A stretch of 64,000 nt of DNA from Branchipolynoe longqiensis (Eukaryota; Annelida; Polychaeta; Phyllodocida; Polynoidae). Made by a program: the position numbers and the translations under genes. The DNA is taken from assembly GCA_030323885.1 (NCBI GenBank), contig CM059188.1:111506763-111570762 (forward strand), read 5' to 3'. This document shows positions 1 through 10,187 of the stretch, in pieces. The notes below the pieces were generated by a model. That model had not been told where the DNA came from and made no database searches. It was given only the letters and a program-made list of their open reading frames with translations. Position 1 is the stretch's first letter. The number at the start of each line of letters is the position of its first letter.

Positions 1-2
1 GA

Positions 3-218
3 GCATACTGCAAGGAAAAAACCAATGTGACCGTCATACGCTTTAGGTTTAATCACCACAACCAGACAACCACTACCATGGACACATACATACGGGAATT
101 ACGAAGTATGATAGCGCGCTGTGAGTATGGCGCAATAGAGGATTCACTGTTGCGTGACCGCCTGATAGGGGGTGTCAAGTGTGACAGACTCAGGAACCGC
201 TTCAAACAAAGAAACTAA
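3..218 (+). pseudogene. gag: Gag capsid C-terminal fragment, frameshifted
   Basis: Frame 3 reads open from the window edge to TAA at 216-218. The stretch MDTYIRELRSM...DSLLRDRLIGGV matches the usual end of the Ty3/gypsy capsid region (a flexible-reading Y-x-x-x-L-R followed by LRDRL-x-x-G). The expected continuation (K-L-T-L-Q-x-C) is in frame 2 from about base 212, so a one-base indel near 201-212 breaks the frame. This lies inside capsid, where programmed frameshifting is not usual, so I read it as damage. The N-terminal part is outside the window. Confidence 0.75.
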
Positions 219-247
219 CTCTACAAAGATGTGAAGAAATATGCAGA

Positions 248-1753
248 ATGAGTGAGTTCACGGCAAAGCACTTGACCAGTACACTGGACTCAAGCGACAG
301 CCCAGTGGATGTGATACGCACACAGCAGAAGTCAGGCGCCGGTGCACCGGCTCCCAGACAGCAGCCGCCATTCCAACGGCGTGGCCAGCAGAGCGTGGCC
401 ACAGCAACAACAACAAAGGCCACATGTGCTTGGTGTGGGTATGTGCACAGGCGGGGCGTGTGCCCGGCGAAAGGGAAAGCATGTGCAGGATGCAGCAAAA
501 TAGGACACTTCGTCAAGGTGTGTCGCAGTACACAACAATCAGCCACACCAGTGGACGACATTGCTGTGGACACACATAACATCCTGGAGGAATGTAAGCA
601 GGAAGGATTGGCCTCCAGCGATTACGAGCTGTTTGTTGGAGCGATGGACAAGGAACTCGCCAGGATAAAACCGGAGCTGTGGTACGTGGATTTAGCTGTG
701 GAAAAAACACTGGTGCGTTTCAAGCTTGACACAGGATCGCAAGCGAACATTTTGCCTGTGCGCGTATTCAACAAACTGAAGAAGACAACCCTGGCGGCAC
801 CGACATGCAGGCTGATCACCTATTCAGGCCACAGGATACAACCGATCGGGGAGGCGACAATCACCGTACGAGATCAAGAGTTGCGGTTCCAAGTGATCGC
901 AGAGGGAGGGCCGATCCTAGGCAAGGAGGCGTGCGTCAGCCTCAACCTGCTCAACCGCGTAGATGACATCGATGCTGATTCGGTGCAGCAGGTTCCACCA
1001 AGCATAACGTCCTCGGCGGCTGAAAAACTGGTAATGTCTTATTCAGATGTGTTTAAGGGGTTGGGCACCATAAAAACCGGTGCAAAAATACATGTAGACA
1101 CAGACATTCAGCCAACGATTGACCCTCCACGACGCGTGCCTCACACGATTGAAGAGAAAGTGCGAGATGAGCTTGATAGAATGTTGAAGTTAGGGGTGAT
1201 TGTCGAGATAACTGAACCTACTCCCTGGGTGAATTCCATAACTATTGTGAAAAAGCCGAATAAGATTCGTATCTGTTTAGATCCTACCAAGCTGAATCGA
1301 GCAATAAAAAGAGGGTCGTACCCAACCCGTACGGTCGAGGAAGTAGTGTCCAAATTGGAAGAAGCAAAAGTGTTCTCAGTGTTAGATGCCAATAGCGGCT
1401 ACTGGCAAATCGAGCTGGACAATGACAGTTCCAAATTATGCACCTTTAATACTCCTTGGGGTAGGTACAGGTACACAAGGCTGCCATTCGGCATTAAAAC
1501 TGCCGGTGACATATTCATTTATGAGATGAATCGCATATTAGGTGACCTCAAGGGTGTCAACGTAGTGACAGATGATATCCTAGTGTACGGGCGAACTGTA
1601 GAGGAGCACAACGCTAACCTTAAAGCAGTCCTAGAGCGAGCACGGCAGGTAAACCTCAAGCTCAATCCGAGCAAATCCAAGATTTGCCAGTCAGAAGTGT
1701 CTTACGTGGGGCATGTAATAAGTAAAGATGGTCTAAAACCCAGCAGAGAATGA
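248..1753 (+). pseudogene. pol: Gag nucleocapsid, protease and N-terminal two thirds of reverse transcriptase
   Basis: 501 codons from the first ATG; homologous reading probably starts upstream at about 212 in the same frame. Two zinc knuckles bind nucleic acid: C60-C63-H67-C72 and C79-C82-H87-C92. The aspartic protease active site is D161-T-G-S, with a later ILG at 222-224. In the reverse transcriptase, the palm carries D379 (VLDANSGYW), the LPFG block at 411-414 and the catalytic pair D441-D442 in VVTDDILVYG. A threonine stands before the DD, where an aliphatic residue is common. The frame ends at TGA 1751-1753. The same frame continues at once with the conserved connection region, so this is a nonsense change and not a natural terminus. 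Confidence 0.9.
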
Positions 1754-2107
1754 GTTCAAGCAATAAATGACATGCCAACACCCACAAACGTAGCAGCAGT
1801 TCAGCGGTTCCTGGGTATGGTAGGTTATGTAAACAAATTCATACCGAACATGGCCAGCATCACTAAGCCACTCAGAATACTGTTGAACAAAGAAGTCGTA
1901 TGGCATTGGGACAGTGAACAGCAGACAGCGTTTGACAAACTAAAAGCACTATTAACTAGAGCACCCGTACTAAGGTTCTATAATGTGTCCAAAGAAGTGG
2001 TACTGCAAGTAGATGCATCCAAATCAGGGTTGGGTGCAGCCTTAATACAGGAGGGGAGACCCATAGCATTAGCATCCAAAGCACTAGATGATACCCAAAG
2101 CAACTAA
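1754..2107 (+). pseudogene. pol: Reverse transcriptase connection and start of RNase H, between two premature stops
   Basis: Same frame as the preceding segment. It reads through the typical thumb/connection block (AVQRFLGMVGYVNKFIPN, then a W-x-W-D-S-E-Q-Q-x-A-F motif) into RNase H, whose first catalytic aspartate is in VLQVDASKSGLGAAL. TAA at 2105-2107 falls where the family normally has a tyrosine codon just before the conserved EKE motif, so a single substitution explains it. The frame resumes immediately downstream. Confidence 0.88.
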
Positions 2108-3691
2108 GCCGTAATCGAGAAGGAATTGCTCGCGATTTGCTTTGGGTGCACTAAGTTTCACAACTACATATTTGGTAGAAAAGTGGTGATCCAAACTGAC
2201 CATAAGCCGCTGGTGGCGATCTTGAATAAACCGTTGCACATGTTGTCTGCGCGCATGCAACGTATGCGCATGCGTCTCTTAAACTATGATCTCACCATAA
2301 CACACATAAAAGGTTCATCAATGTATGTTGCAGATGCCCTGTCAAGAGACCACAGTTCATCCATAGAGCCGAACAACTTGTTCGACACGAAGTTGACCAT
2401 AGCAGCAGTTGACATCCTAGGTGGCATCACACAACAGATTCGAGCCGAAACAACACACGATCAGACACTGCAAGACGTCAAACAGCTTGCAGAGACAGGT
2501 TGGCCAACACATACAAATCAGCTAACGCCCAGCACAAAACCGTACCATACGTACCGACATGATATAACAGCAGAAGACGGTCTGGTATTTAAGGGGGACA
2601 GAATTATAATTCCGCAAAAATCACAGTCAAAGGTGTTAGCATTGATACACGAAATGCATCAGGGCATTGCAAAGAGCAAACAGTTGGCGAGAGATTATAT
2701 TTTTTGGCCTGGGTTACAGAGGCAAATAGAAGACATGATATCGCGCTGCCCGATATGTCAGAAATTCCAAACCAATCAACAAAAAGAACCGCTGCATTCG
2801 CACAACATCCCAAACGCTCCCTATCAGAAAGTGGGAGTGGACTTGTTCTATGTGGAACAACGAACATTTCTCGTGGTAGTCGACTACTACAGTAAATACC
2901 CGGAAATAACAGAATTACCCATAACCACAAGTTTGGCAACGATAGATGCATTAAAGCAACAATTTTGCAGGCATGGCATTCCCGAGATAGTTGTATCCGA
3001 CAACGGGCCTCAGTTCTCAAGCCAAGAATACAACAAATTTGCAGCCGACTACGGCTTCCAAGCAGTCTTTTCAAACCCTCAGTTTCCCCAAAGCAACGGA
3101 CAGGCAGAGCGTTACGTGCAAACAATAAAAAAAATGATAAAAAAAGCCATCATGGAAGATAAAGATTTTCACATATCACTATTAAACTACCGTAAAACAC
3201 CTATAGTAGGGATCGACGCATCACCAGCGCAGCTGCTGATGAGCAGGAGGCTGCGATCCAAGCTCCCTGTCACACGAGAGCAATTAAAACCTAGGACACA
3301 AAGTGCAAAACACAAAGAAATCACCAAGATTCAACAAGCTCAGAAACATTACTACGACAGTCAAGTCGGCAATCAACACCCGAGGTTAGAAATGAATGAT
3401 GACATTCACTATCTCACGCATCAGGGTACCTGGGCCCCCGGGACTGTTATCGGAGTAAGCAAAACAAACGACAGAGACTATGACATACGTAATCTGCAGG
3501 GGAAAACTTTGAAGCGAAACCGAATGCACATACGCAAAACCAAGAAACAACCCTCAGTGCAAGTCGAACGACAAGACCGAACGATGGACCCCCAAACAAA
3601 TCACAAACAGCAGGCAACACAGATCGGCGAAAAAAAATCAACAAGATACGGTCGAGTAATTAACCCGGTCAATCGTTTTGGGTACAATTAG
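2108..3691 (+). pseudogene. pol: RNase H remainder and integrase
   Basis: Same frame; the first in-frame ATG is at 2126. Counting from that ATG, RNase H contributes D25 (TDHKPL) and D70 (ADALSRD), with the glutamate of EKE just upstream. Integrase has an N-terminal zinc site (H175, H178, C208, C211) and a catalytic triad D239, D292 and E328, giving the exact D,D-35-E spacing. A basic C-terminal tail ends at TAG 3689-3691. All catalytic residues I can place are present. Without the two upstream stops this would be one Gag-Pol frame, so no protein beyond the first stop is expected unless readthrough occurs. Confidence 0.92.
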
Positions 3692-3984
3692 CACGCAGCT
3701 GTGGCCGTCCATGAGCTAATAAGGTACGAGCGTGGCTAAAGTAATAACGTCTTGTTTATAGTGGTAACTGTATATCTTAAATTGTGCAACTACTGTTAAG
3801 AATGGAGATAGACCGTATGACACGGCATACACTGAGATTCGTGAGATCCAATGGACAAAGTGAACAAACGTAATGTTAGAATTAAGGCATTTAATTCTTG
3901 ATTTCATGACTGCTACCATGGACCAAACTGACACAAATACATGTTAAGCATAAGGGTTGATCGGACCATATTCATGAACTTGTT
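3692..3984 (+). other. 3' untranslated part of the Ty3/gypsy element
   Basis: Non-coding stretch between integrase and the polypurine tract. No env-like frame is visible. Confidence 0.7.
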
Positions 3985-3997
3985 GGAAAGGGGAGGA
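3985..3997 (+). promoter_or_regulatory. Polypurine tract (plus-strand primer)
   Basis: GGAAAGGGGAGGA lies immediately before the TG of the LTR, the expected place for the plus-strand priming site. Confidence 0.85.
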
Positions 3998-4119
3998 TGT
4001 AATGTATAGGTACTGCTGGTCACTGGCGAGAGTGACCAGCCGTGCCGGAACCAGCGCAGGGTGGTCCAGAAATAAACACTTGATACTAAGACGTCTTCGT
4101 GTCCAGTCGAGTCTTTACA
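3998..4119 (+). repeat. 3' LTR, 122 bp
   Basis: Starts TGTAATG directly after the polypurine tract and ends CTTTACA, giving TGTAA/TTACA ends. AATAAA at 4071-4076 is the likely polyadenylation signal. The following bases GAATC match the SINE A head and could be one copy of the target duplication; the other copy is outside the window. Confidence 0.82.
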
Positions 4120-4410
4120 GAATCACGAGAGCGCAGGCCTCGCGTGAAGGAGATCAGGAGTTCAGTTCCTAGTCGTTTCAAACCAATGAATTATCAAATG
4201 TATACTTCTCGCTTCCTAGCCTGGTGCTCAGCATTAATATGATAGGGAAAGGACTGGTTAGCTCAGTGTCAGGATAATGTGGCTAAGTGGGGTATCGGGT
4301 CATAGTGCTTAAAAAACCTGATTTCCCAGTGGTGCAGCACTATAAAGTCGCCATGAGTACACACTGTCACAAGTCGGTACCCATCCTGATCAGACCCGTG
4401 GTCAACAATC
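4120..4410 (+). mobile_element. SINE A, head interrupted by the Ty3/gypsy element
   Basis: Begins within box A of the tRNA-like head (GAATCACGAGAGCGCAGG, usual form GAATCGGTAGAGCGC) and continues through the standard SINE A body up to the GTCGGTACCCATCCTGAT motif. The first 15-20 bases of the SINE should lie upstream of the retrotransposon, beyond the window. Confidence 0.85.
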
Positions 4411-4512
4411 AGTTCTGGAAACCCCCCCCCCCCACAACCAAAAAGTTAAATCCACAGAACCAATGCGAATTTGCGAAAGGAATATGATTATGTCAGGTTG
4501 TAAAATGGTTCT
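4411..4512. other. Spacer with C-run
   Basis: Poly-C and A-rich sequence; nothing recognised. Confidence 0.4.
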
Positions 4513-4977
4513 TAAGGGGCTGTCACATTAGGGTTTTTTGCGGGAGCGTATGGCGGCGTAGGCGCATTACGTCATATACGTCGGCATACGCCGTATACGC
4601 TACTCATACGCTACGCATACGCTACTCATACGCTACTCATACGCTACTCATACGCCACCAGATGCCGCCAGATGCCGGCTTATGTGAAGCGTATGAGGCA
4701 TACGCCGCCATACGCTTTCATAAATCCGTCCGTCCAAATTTTGTTGTGCATGCTCAAAAAAACTTGACCTATGAGGGCGTATGGCCCATACTGTCAAAAA
4801 ATGTCACAGCACGCTCCCATGCGCTCCTCATACGCTCCTCGTACGCTCCTCGTAGGTTCCACATACGCTCAAAACCACCCGAAAGGTCACCAAATGTCAT
4901 CATAGGCCGGCACGCGCAGGACCTACGTAGGTTTTCAATACGCTCCCGCCATACGCCGTAATGTGACAGGGCCTTAA
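4513..4977. mobile_element. Fold-back MITE, CATACGC-type arms
   Basis: Ends GGGGCTGTCACAT and, inverted, AGGCCCTGTCACAT, flanked by TAA at 4513-4515 and 4975-4977. The arms are built from reiterated CATACGC and its complement. Near the middle (4736-4765) lies the block TTTTGAGCATGCACAA (minus strand). No coding capacity. Assignment to a PIF/Harbinger-type group rests on the TAA target and the shared ends. Confidence 0.8.
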
Positions 4978-5490
4978 GAGCCCCTCTCTATGCATAGGAA
5001 CCCCCTCCCTCCAGTTGGAACCCCGTCGTTCCATTTGGGCACTCACCCCCTCCCCACTACCGTCAGTCACCAGTACTTCCCTGAACCATCACCCGGACCA
5101 TATCCTGGGTACTGACCTGGGATATAATATAATGTAAGCGCTGCATTCCTTATTTGTAGAACTGTTACCGTGTCACTGTTAGATACATTGATCCTACTCA
5201 TCCTCGCGTAATTTCCCACATACCTGTTCGAGCCCAACGCGGAGTTATTATCACTGATATCTTTCGATGCAGAACGCCAAGTGCTATGAGAGGATGTCAA
5301 GGTCGACTCTCACCTCCTCCAATATCCAATCCTGCCCATGCGCTGACAATTGATTTGGCCTTTTTCTTGGAATGTCGCTATCTTCCGCTGTCAGCCGCCG
5401 CTCCTGTCCGTCTTCCCTCTTAACGGCTGAACCGGACACACTCTGCAGTGACCAAATGGGTCCCTTGTGCATTTGCACCCTGGTCTTTGG
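4978..5490. other. Unclassified sequence
   Basis: No recognised gene or repeat. A chance frame on the minus strand (5284-5478) has no known features. Confidence 0.4.
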
Positions 5491-6155
5491 TGAGATTGCC
5501 GCCAGTGTCTGAGTGAGAGTATTTACGGTGTATGGGTGAGAGTACTTCCGGTGTATGGGTGAGGCTACTTCCGGTGTCTGGGTGAGGCTACTTCCTGTGT
5601 CTGGGTGAGACTACTTCCTGTGTCTGGGTGAGGCTACTTCCGGTGTCTGGATGAGGCTACTTCCGGTGCCTGGATGAGATAACTTCCAATGTCTGGATAA
5701 GATAACTTCCAGTGTCTGGATAAGATAACTTCCAGTGTCTTTGTGAGGATACTTCGGGTGGCTGAGTGAGGCTACGTCCGGTATCTGGATGAGGTTACTT
5801 ACGGTGTCCGAGTGTTGCCACTTCCGGTATCTGGGCGAGGCTACTTCCAATGTCTGGGTGAGGATATTTCCGGTGTCTAGGTGAGGTTACTTCCGGTGTT
5901 TGAGTGAGGCTACTTCCTGTGTTTGGGTGAGGCTACTTCCGGTGTCTGGGTGAAGCTAATTCCGGTGTCGGGATGAAGCTACTTCCGGTGTCTGGGTGAA
6001 GCTACTTCGGGTGTCTGGGTGAAGCTACTTCCGGTGTCTGGGTGATGCTAATTTCAGTGTCTTGGTGAAGCCACTTCCAGTGTCTGGGTGAAGCTACTTC
6101 CGTTGTCTGGGTATTGCTAAGCACTTCCGGTGTCTGGGTGAGGCTGCTGCGGATG
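5491..6155. repeat. 23-bp minisatellite
   Basis: About 28 imperfect tandem copies of a unit close to CTACTTCCGGTGTCTGGG plus TGAGG. Many units contain the ETS core ACTTCCGG. Copy variants are interspersed, so it is not a recent homogeneous array. Confidence 0.92.
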
Positions 6156-6345
6156 TTTAGTGGGTCTGTCTGGTTTTTAATCGGATACTATATTACACCA
6201 CGAATCCTTGGGAATCCAAAATACTCGGGAAAGGATTCAAGTCAACTGTTTTAGTGGCCTTAGTATTCCCGTGGTAAACAAGTACAGACATTAATTTGGA
6301 CTTTACCTGTTTCTAGAGTACTTTGTCAGTTTATGTGCCACCAGG

Positions 6346-6668
6346 CATGGTGGCCAAATCGGTAGAGCATGGGCCTCGTGTGTGGGAAATTGGGAGTTTG
6401 GTTCCCGGTCGAGTCAAACCAATGAAATTTATACGTGTCGCTTTCTAGCCTGGCATTCGCTATTATTAGAATAGGGCAAAGACTGGTTAGCTCAGTGTCA
6501 GGATAATGTGACTGAGTGGGATATCAGGTCATGGTGCTGGCAGCCTGATTTCCCAGTGGGGCAGCACTATAAAGTTGCCATGAGTGTGCACTGTCACAAG
6601 TCAGTACCCATCCTGATATGACCTTAGATGTTGCAAGGACGTAAAACTCCAACAACCAACCAACCAAC
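6346..6668 (+). mobile_element. SINE A, near complete, tail 1
   Basis: tRNA-like head with box A GGTGGCCAAATCGGTAGAGC, box B GGTTCCCGGTCGAGTC, full body and tail TAAAACTCCAACAACCAACC. Bases 6156-6345 upstream are unclassified. Confidence 0.92.
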
Positions 6669-6911
6669 TTTGTGTGCTTTATTTGCTCCTGTTTTACTAC
6701 ACTGATTTCACGATATCCTGTTATTTGCTTCACACTTCCCAATGTCTATTGTGGAATCTGGACCATCAAGCTAAGATTCTATATACATGGTATGCGGCAT
6801 GTGGCATGCGAATGCAGTATGCGGCATAAATATCCATGCCATTTTTGTGTTTTTTGCGCAAATTGGTGAAGGAAAGTTAAAGTTACTGTTGTTTTCTATT
6901 GCAAACGCCGC
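6669..6911. other. Unclassified sequence
   Basis: Low-complexity GCGGCAT/ATGCGGC words around 6790-6830 only; no gene or known repeat seen. Confidence 0.35.
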
Positions 6912-7265
6912 AACATTCGTTTGTTTCTTTGTTTGTTGTTGTTTTACGTCCCAGCAACATCTAAGGTCATATCAGGACGGGTACCGACTTGTGACAGTGC
7001 ACACTCATGGCGACTTTATAGTGCTGTCCCACTGGGAAACCAGGCCGCCGGCACCATGACCTGGTATCCCACTCAGTCACATTATCCTGACACTGAGCAC
7101 ACCAGTCCTTGCCCTATCCTAATAATGCCGAGCGCCTGGCTAGGAAGCGACAAGTATCAATTTTAAAGTCATTGGTTTGACTCGACCGGGACTCGAACCC
7201 ACGACCCCACGATCTACCAGCACAGGAGACGGACGCTCTAACTCATTCGGCCATCCCGTCTGGTC
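6912..7265 (-). mobile_element. SINE A, complete, tail 2
   Basis: Tail with TTGTTGTTGTTTTACG at the left and tRNA-like head ending GGCCATCCCGTCTGGT at the right (minus orientation). Head box B is readable as GGTTCGAGTCCCGGTCGAGT on the minus strand. Confidence 0.92.
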
Positions 7266-7578
7266 GCAACATTCGTATTCACACTGATTGGTGCATGGGT
7301 CGATCCATTGGCCGCATACACATTCGCATTCGCAATCGCAATCGGACATATCGAAGTACTACTGTGCCTTTACATGCTTTTCCATCTTTTTGCCGCATTT
7401 GCATACCGCGTATATGGAATCTTAGCTTTATGTGGGAGAGGGGTTATACGGTTATTGTTCTGGGAACATCTTCAATATATATATATTGTTTTAAGAATTA
7501 TACCCAGAAGAGCAATCCATAATATATGCTGAATGCTTGCACTTCGGAATTAGTTATATTATGCAAGAATCATTACGC
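7266..7578. other. Unclassified sequence
   Basis: Contains repeated CGCATTCGCAATCG words near 7320-7345 and AT-rich sequence; nothing recognised. Confidence 0.35.
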
Positions 7579-7821
7579 GACCTTACTATAAAAAGGTTCT
7601 ATCTGACAAAATGGTCCTTTCGAGATAATGAGGACTGAAGCTGTGCAACTGCATGATAGCAAAGCAGATAGAACAATATTATTTTTAATATATCTCAGTG
7701 AAAAATACCAGTTGAGGAACAGTTGTGTAACTGCATGATAGCCTTTTGTAGATAGAACCTTTTTACATACATAACACCAATTCGGTCATTTTGTCAGATA
7801 GAACCTTTTTATAGTAAGGTC
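7579..7821. mobile_element. MITE with perfect 35-bp inverted ends
   Basis: Bases 7579-7613 and 7787-7821 are exact reverse complements over 35 bases, starting GACCTTACTATAAAAAGG. Total 243 bp, no coding capacity. Inside, AACTGCATGATAGC occurs twice in direct orientation. The perfect ends suggest a young insertion. Superfamily not assigned. Confidence 0.88.
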
Positions 7822-8242
7822 ATGATTAGCTTCCCTGACCATACATATAAATAAGCTTCATACTCGAATATGTTACTTGAACAATGACTGCCCAGATGAG
7901 GTCCTAGAGTCATTACTTTCCTTATCCATACATACAAATACGCCACGCACTGGAATATACGACTTGAACAAGGACTGCCTATGTAAGGTCCTAGAATCAT
8001 TAGCTTACTTGTCCATATATATAAATAAGCTTCACACTCGAATATGCTACTTGAGCAATGACTCTCCAAGATAATGGTCCTACAATCATTAGTATCCTTG
8101 ACTATACAGATACATAGTCATCATATTTAAGTATACTACTTGAACAATAACTGCCTAGAGAAGGTCCTAGAATCATTAGGTTCTTTGTCCATACATATAC
8201 ATAAATAAGCATCACATTTAAGTACGCTACTTGGAAAATGAC

Positions 8243-8583
8243 TTTGTTTTTTGTTGTTTTACGTCCTAGCAACATCTAAGGTCATATCAGGACAGGTACC
8301 AACTTGTGACAGTGCGCACTAATGGTGACTTTATAGTGCTGCCCCACTGGAAGTCCAGGCCGCCAGCACTAGGACCTGATATCTCACTCAGTCACATTAT
8401 CCTGACACTGAGCCAAGCAGTCCTTGCCCTATCCTAATAATGCAGAGTGCCAGGCTAGGAAGCGACAAGTATCAATTTTTAAGTTATTGGTTTGACTCGA
8501 CCAGGGTTTGAACCAATGACCCCACGATCTCCCAACACAGGAGACGGACGCTCTAACTCATTCGGCCACCCCGCCTGGTCCAA
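8243..8583 (-). mobile_element. SINE A inserted in minisatellite
   Basis: Complete minus-strand copy, tail 2 at left and head ending GCCACCCCGCCTGG at right. Box B is slightly altered (GGTTCAAACCCTGGTCGAGT). Confidence 0.92.
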
Positions 8584-8598
8584 GATAATGGTCCTTGT

Positions 8599-8652
8599 GT
8601 GTTTTTTGGAGTTGCACGTCCTAGCAACATCTGAGGTCAAATCAGGAAGGTA
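8599..8652 (-). mobile_element. SINE A tail fragment
   Basis: About 50 bp of tail and adjacent body (GTTTTTTGGAGTTGCACG to GGTCAAATCAGGAAGG), a strongly 5'-truncated copy in the same minisatellite. Confidence 0.75.
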
Positions 8653-8740
8653 TAATGGTCCTAGAATCATTAGCATCTTTGTCCATCCTTGTCCATCCTT
8701 GTCCATACGCTAGGAACAATAGCTGTCGGAACAAGGTCCT

Positions 8741-9324
8741 AGAGTGAGATTCCGCTGCCTGTCGACTCGCCATTTGGAGTAATGCTCGCATCGTGCTCTC
8801 ACCAGGTTTGCCAACATTGGAAAATGAAAAACATGAAGATCTTAAGGGATGTTACATTGGAGCCGGTAGTGGCTTAGCGCCATAGGCGTGAAGCCAAAAT
8901 CAACCATGTTAATTGTCAAAATATTGACTGATTGATGGTGATTTTACTCCACATCATCAGCAAAGGCAATATTCACAGTGAGAAGGCATGGCAATTTATA
9001 CTAACCGCAATAATCCGTCAGATTTATATAACATTACTATATTAATGGTATTGTGCGGCACAAGGTGATGATGGGACATGACATATTGTACACATTACGG
9101 CGAAACCGTAAGGGTTGGCAACCCTGCCTCACGTGAGTCAAGTATGATGCGAGATGTTCCTTACCCGCCCATTACCTCATCATGGCATGTGTTGTGTATG
9201 TATGTATGGCCCTCGGCCCACGCCCACCCAACATCACCCCTACCTACACCAGACTGTTACCCACAAATGGGCGCTGTGCCCACGCAGCGGCAGGGTAAGC
9301 GATCATACTCATAGACCATCACCG
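8741..9324. other. Unclassified sequence
   Basis: No recognised gene, RNA or repeat. Short chance frames near 9078-9314. Confidence 0.4.
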
Positions 9325-9910
9325 GACGCGGTGGCCGAATCGGTAGAGCCGCATGCGGCTGATCGGGAGTTGGGTTCCCAGTGGAGTCAAACCAATGATG
9401 TATAAAATTGAAACTTGTCACCTCCTAGCCTGGCACTCTGCATTAATAAGATAGGGCGAGGACTGGTTATTAGCTCAGTGTCAGGATAACGTGACTGAGT
9501 GGGATTTTGAGTCATGCTACTGGTGGCCTGATTTCCCAGTGGGGCAGCACTATGAAGTTACCATGAGTGCACACTGTCACAAGTCAGTACCCTTCCTGAT
9601 ATGACCTTAGATGCTGCCAGTGCACACTGTTGCAAGTCGGTACCCATCCTGATATGACCTTAGATGTTGCCAGTGCACACTTTTTCAAGTCGGTACCAGT
9701 CCTGATATGACCTTAGATGTTGCCAGTGCACACTGTTACAAGTCGGTACCCGTCCTGATATGACCTTAGATATTGCCAGTGCACACTGTTGCAAGTCGGT
9801 ACCCGTCCTGATATGACCTTAGATATTGCCAGTGCACACAGTTACAAGTCGGTACCCATCCTGATATGACCGTAGATGTTGCCAGGATGTAAAACTCAAC
9901 AAGTAACCTG
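9325..9910 (+). mobile_element. SINE A with amplified tail
   Basis: Head begins CCGGACGCGGTGGCCGAATC; body complete. The 3' region is expanded as a 53-bp tandem array before the final AAAACTCAACAAGTAACC tail. Confidence 0.9.
9562..9890 (+). repeat. 53-bp tandem array made of SINE A 3' sequence
   Basis: The unit starts TGCCAGTGCACACTG and contains CAAGTCGGTACCC and CTGATATGACCTTAGATG. Unit starts at 9615, 9668, 9721, 9774 and 9827 show an exact 53-bp period, with a final partial unit. Confidence 0.92.
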
Positions 9911-10187
9911 ACCATCTTCCACAAATGGGCGCTGTACCCACGCAGTGATGGGGCAAGTGATCATAGGCCAGCAATGGTTTCTGTTAATAATGCAGAGGGC
10001 GCTGATGGTTATTTACGTGACGCACATTCCCGCATTGTTAGTGGCGGGCTTGGTCGCCAACCTGCCTGCCCGCCCGCCGCCCCTAACGAAGGATACTACA
10101 GCGCCAACAGCGGCGACAGGCCGCATTAAGGCCTGGGTCAGCATCACTTTATGCATATTCGCAAGTGTAATAAGCAGCTATTATATT
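9911..10187. other. Unclassified sequence
   Basis: Repeats the words ACAAATGGGCGCTGT-CCCACGCAG also seen at 9262-9290, so the SINE at 9325 may sit in a duplicated target or small duplication. Confidence 0.4.

Larger units (their letters stand above)
1..4119 (+). mobile_element. Ty3/gypsy LTR retrotransposon (Mag-like), 5' part outside window
   Basis: Domain order is Gag, zinc knuckles, protease, reverse transcriptase, RNase H, integrase, which is the Ty3/gypsy order. It ends with a polypurine tract and one LTR at 3998-4119. The 5' LTR, primer-binding site and start of Gag lie before base 1. Two CCHC-type knuckles directly ahead of a DTGS protease suggest the Mag lineage, which is inference. 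The copy is damaged by one gag frameshift and two in-frame stops but is otherwise well preserved, so it is probably fairly recent. Base 4120 onward is the interrupted head of a SINE A copy, so the element inserted into a tRNA-like sequence. Confidence 0.93.
7835..8740. repeat. ~95-105-bp minisatellite, interrupted by SINEs
   Basis: Degenerate tandem units carry CTACTTGAACAATGACT, AAGGTCCTAGAATCATTAG and TCCATACATA in the same order: about four units at 7850-8240, then remnants at 8581-8600 and 8655-8740. The SINE at 8243-8583 splits a unit, which resumes at once with TCCAAGATAATGGTCCT. Confidence 0.8.

Noticed and set aside
2604..3125. 173-codon minus frame in the integrase region
   Set aside because: Shadow of the sense-strand pol frame.
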